Positions 5,463-7,190 of a stretch of 7,190 nucleotides of DNA are shown here, piece after piece (the stretch's first letter is position 1; every line of letters begins with the position of its first letter). The DNA comes from Spirochaetota bacterium (GTDB lineage: Bacteria > Spirochaetota > UBA4802 > UBA5550): contig JAKJGD010000098.1 of NCBI GenBank assembly GCA_022704585.1, forward strand, positions 1 to 7,190, given 5' to 3'. The position numbers and the translations under genes were made by a program. The notes beneath the pieces were generated by a model. That model saw nothing but the letters and a program-made list of their open reading frames with translations, was not told the origin of the DNA and did no database searches.

Positions 5463-7190
5463 TCATCGGCCCCGTGCCTGTTTCATGATCTCGATTCCTA
5501 TCAGCAGTAAATCATCCTCCACGGGTCTGTCGCCCCTGTAGCGATCCATCTCTTCAAAGATGGCTTCCATCATTTCTTTCAGGGAGCCCCTCCTGGCCCG
5601 CTCGAACATATTCAGGAGGCCGTCGTCTAATCCGATCTCCCGGCCTTCCCTGTTCCGTGTCTCAGGAAGACCGTCGGTGTAGAAAAAAACCCTGTCGCCC
5701 GGCGCGAGCTCCACGCTGAATGTCTGGTAATTCATGTACGGGCTTATCCCGACGAGCGGTCCATTGTCGCCTGCGTATGAAATATCCCCATTGCATCTGC
5801 ACACGATCGGGTGCGGGTGCCCCCCGTTCGAGAAACGCAGAAGCGGCGTTTCATCGAACGATACATGCGCATAGATCGCGGTTAGGAAGTATGTCGACAT
5901 GACCGCGGCAAGGTGCCCGTTCAGCTCGGCCAGGTAACGTCCCGGCTCGTACCCGCACTCAGCGACCAGCAGGCCTGACAGGTACCGTATGAGCGACAGG
6001 AACAGGGCCGAGCCGACTCCGTGGCCGGAGATATCGCAGACGAAGGCCGAGAGGCCGCCATCAAGGGCACGCAGGGCATAGTAGTCCCCTCCGATAATAT
6101 TGAAGGGCCTGTAGATGCATTCAATAGCGCAGGCATCGATCACCGGCATCTCTTTCTGGATCAGGGCGTCCACGACCCTGCGGGCGATTTGCAGGTCCTC
6201 CTGCATCGTTTCATTGCTGCGTCTCAATTCATTGCCGGTCTTCACCAGCTCCTCCATGGCCCGCTTGAGATCGGTAATGTCCTCCTTGACGGCGACAAAA
6301 TGGATGATGTTTCCCCCATCGTCAAAGATCGGCGAGATGGAAACCATTTCCCAGTACAGGGCCCCGTTCTTTTTCCTGTTGAGGATCTCTCCCCGCCACT
6401 CGTGCCCCGCGCCGATCGTGCTCCAGAGCCCTTCGTAAAACTCGCGGGAGTGATGGCCGGATTTCAGGATACGGGGGTTCTCGCCCAGCGCCTCGCCGAC
6501 GGTAAACCCGGTAAGGTCGCAAAACTTCTGGTTCACGTATTCAATGCGGCCGGAGGGATCGGTTATCACGATCGAGGCGGGGCTCTTTTCAACCGCCGTC
6601 CCGAGCTGGCTCAGCCGCTCCTCCATCCGCTTTCTCTCGGTGATGTCGATGAGGACGCCGACAATGCCGCCCGGGCCGCCGTCCTCTCCGGGGAACATCG
6701 CCTTGCTGAATATCACGTGGCTTTTCTTCCCGTCAAGGCCGGTGATCGGCGCCTCGAACTGCTGGACCCCACCGGTTTTCAGGAGATCGTTGTCCTTATC
6801 CGAGAAAAAGAAGGAGTTACTCCGCTCAACGACCTCATGGACGGTCTTGCCGATGATCTCTTCCCTCGTCAATGATATGAACTTCGCGAATGCGTCGTTG
6901 CACCCGATATACGCGCCGCCCCTGTCCTTGTAATAGATCGGGTTCGGGATCATGTCGAGCAGGGTCCGGATGAAATACTCGTTGCTGATCAGTTCCTGGT
7001 TCTTCAGGACGAGCTCGTTTCTCCGCTGCTGCACGGCCCGGAGCGAGAGGCCCTCGCTCGTGGCGTCCTTCACGACCAGGAGCGCCGCCCGGCCCGCCGG
7101 CGGATAATGGTAGAGATACAGATCGAAATAGATCTCCCTGTCAGTCACGCGGTTGATGGTCGGTATGCAGAACTCCTGGCGGGAGCCGCT
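5463..7190 (-). CDS. Multi-PAS SpoIIE/RsbU-type PP2C protein phosphatase (partial, N-terminus beyond right edge)
   Basis: 575 residues are visible. The frame is open to the right edge, so the GTG at 7148 is probably internal. Layout in visible numbering: end of a PAS-like sensor with VVKDAT and coiled coil (1-65); PAS (about 70-184, ending GVLIDITERKR); PAS (about 194-307, with TDPSGRIEYVNQKF, GENPRILKSG and VAVKEDIT); coiled-coil linker (307-346); PP2C SpoIIE domain (about 347-570). Metal-binding acidic residues are present: GGDYY (Asp369), CDISGHG (Asp386), YTDG (Asp506) and EDDLLL (Asp559/560). It should dephosphorylate Ser/Thr-phosphoproteins, classically an anti-anti-sigma factor of the RsbV/SpoIIAA type, in response to a signal sensed by the PAS domains. 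No anti-sigma pair is in view. The last PAS lacks the LOV NCRFLQ cysteine motif, so blue-light sensing is unlikely. First visible gene of the operon; the GTPase gene follows after 48 bases. Confidence 0.93.
   Translation of the reverse strand, partial: SGSRQEFCIPTINRVTDREIYFDLYLYHYPPAGRAALLVVKDATSEGLSLRAVQQRRNELVLKNQELISNEYFIRTLLDMIPNPIYYKDRGGAYIGCNDAFAKFISLTREEIIGKTVHEVVERSNSFFFSDKDNDLLKTGGVQQFEAPITGLDGKKSHVIFSKAMFPGEDGGPGGIVGVLIDITERKRMEERLSQLGTAVEKSPASIVITDPSGRIEYVNQKFCDLTGFTVGEALGENPRILKSGHHSREFYEGLWSTIGAGHEWRGEILNRKKNGALYWEMVSISPIFDDGGNIIHFVAVKEDITDLKRAMEELVKTGNELRRSNETMQEDLQIARRVVDALIQKEMPVIDACAIECIYRPFNIIGGDYYALRALDGGLSAFVCDISGHGVGSALFLSLIRYLSGLLVAECGYEPGRYLAELNGHLAAVMSTYFLTAIYAHVSFDETPLLRFSNGGHPHPIVCRCNGDISYAGDNGPLVGISPYMNYQTFSVELAPGDRVFFYTDGLPETRNREGREIGLDDGLLNMFERARRGSLKEMMEAIFEEMDRYRGDRPVEDDLLLIGIEIMKQARGR

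Noticed and set aside
6270..6610. LOV (blue-light) domain in the last PAS of the phosphatase
   Set aside because: The sequence at the LOV cysteine position reads GENPRILKSG, with no NCRFLQ-type cysteine; this is an ordinary PAS pattern.
6021..6875. Plus-strand open frame of 284 codons opposite the phosphatase gene
   Set aside because: It is antisense to conserved PAS and PP2C motifs; no independent coding evidence.

Overview
The window (about 57-60% G+C by eye) carries six protein-coding genes. They look like chromosomal genes of a Gram-negative, environmental-type bacterium. An outer-membrane barrel protein points to a diderm. A bacterial Ras-like GTPase beside a multi-PAS SpoIIE-type phosphatase and an HD-GYP phosphodiesterase recalls spirochaetes or deltaproteobacterial-type lineages. 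That lineage guess is an inference from gene content and is weak. I saw no mobile element, CRISPR array, tRNA or rRNA.

Left part (1-1690): a secreted, probably outer-membrane beta-barrel protein is transcribed leftwards and runs off the left edge. It is divergent from a rightward hypB (nickel-chaperone GTPase of [NiFe]-hydrogenase maturation). The 184-base divergent spacer holds a fair sigma-70-type promoter for the barrel gene and an AT-rich promoter-like stretch for hypB. hypB stands alone, with no other hyp or hydrogenase gene in view, and is followed by a strong GC palindrome and a T-run.

Middle (1690-3760): after a 180-base leader with an 8-base inverted repeat lies a complete long-chain fatty acyl-CoA synthetase (AMP-forming). 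Its start is set by a GGAGG at 1865-1869. It ends at a textbook bidirectional terminator shared with the convergent gene on the other side.

Right part (3758-7190, minus strand): a three-gene signalling operon, read right to left. First is a PAS-PAS-PAS-PP2C (SpoIIE-type) phosphatase, cut by the right edge. After a 48-base gap comes a 176-residue Ras/Rab-like small GTPase. It overlaps by 11 bases a PAS-like/coiled-coil/HD-GYP protein that should hydrolyse cyclic di-GMP. The two multidomain proteins share a recognisable paralogous sensor-plus-coiled-coil segment (24 of 67 positions identical without gaps, counted by hand). So one sensory module appears to feed two outputs, protein dephosphorylation and c-di-GMP breakdown, with a GTP switch between them. 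This operon is the most interesting item in the window.
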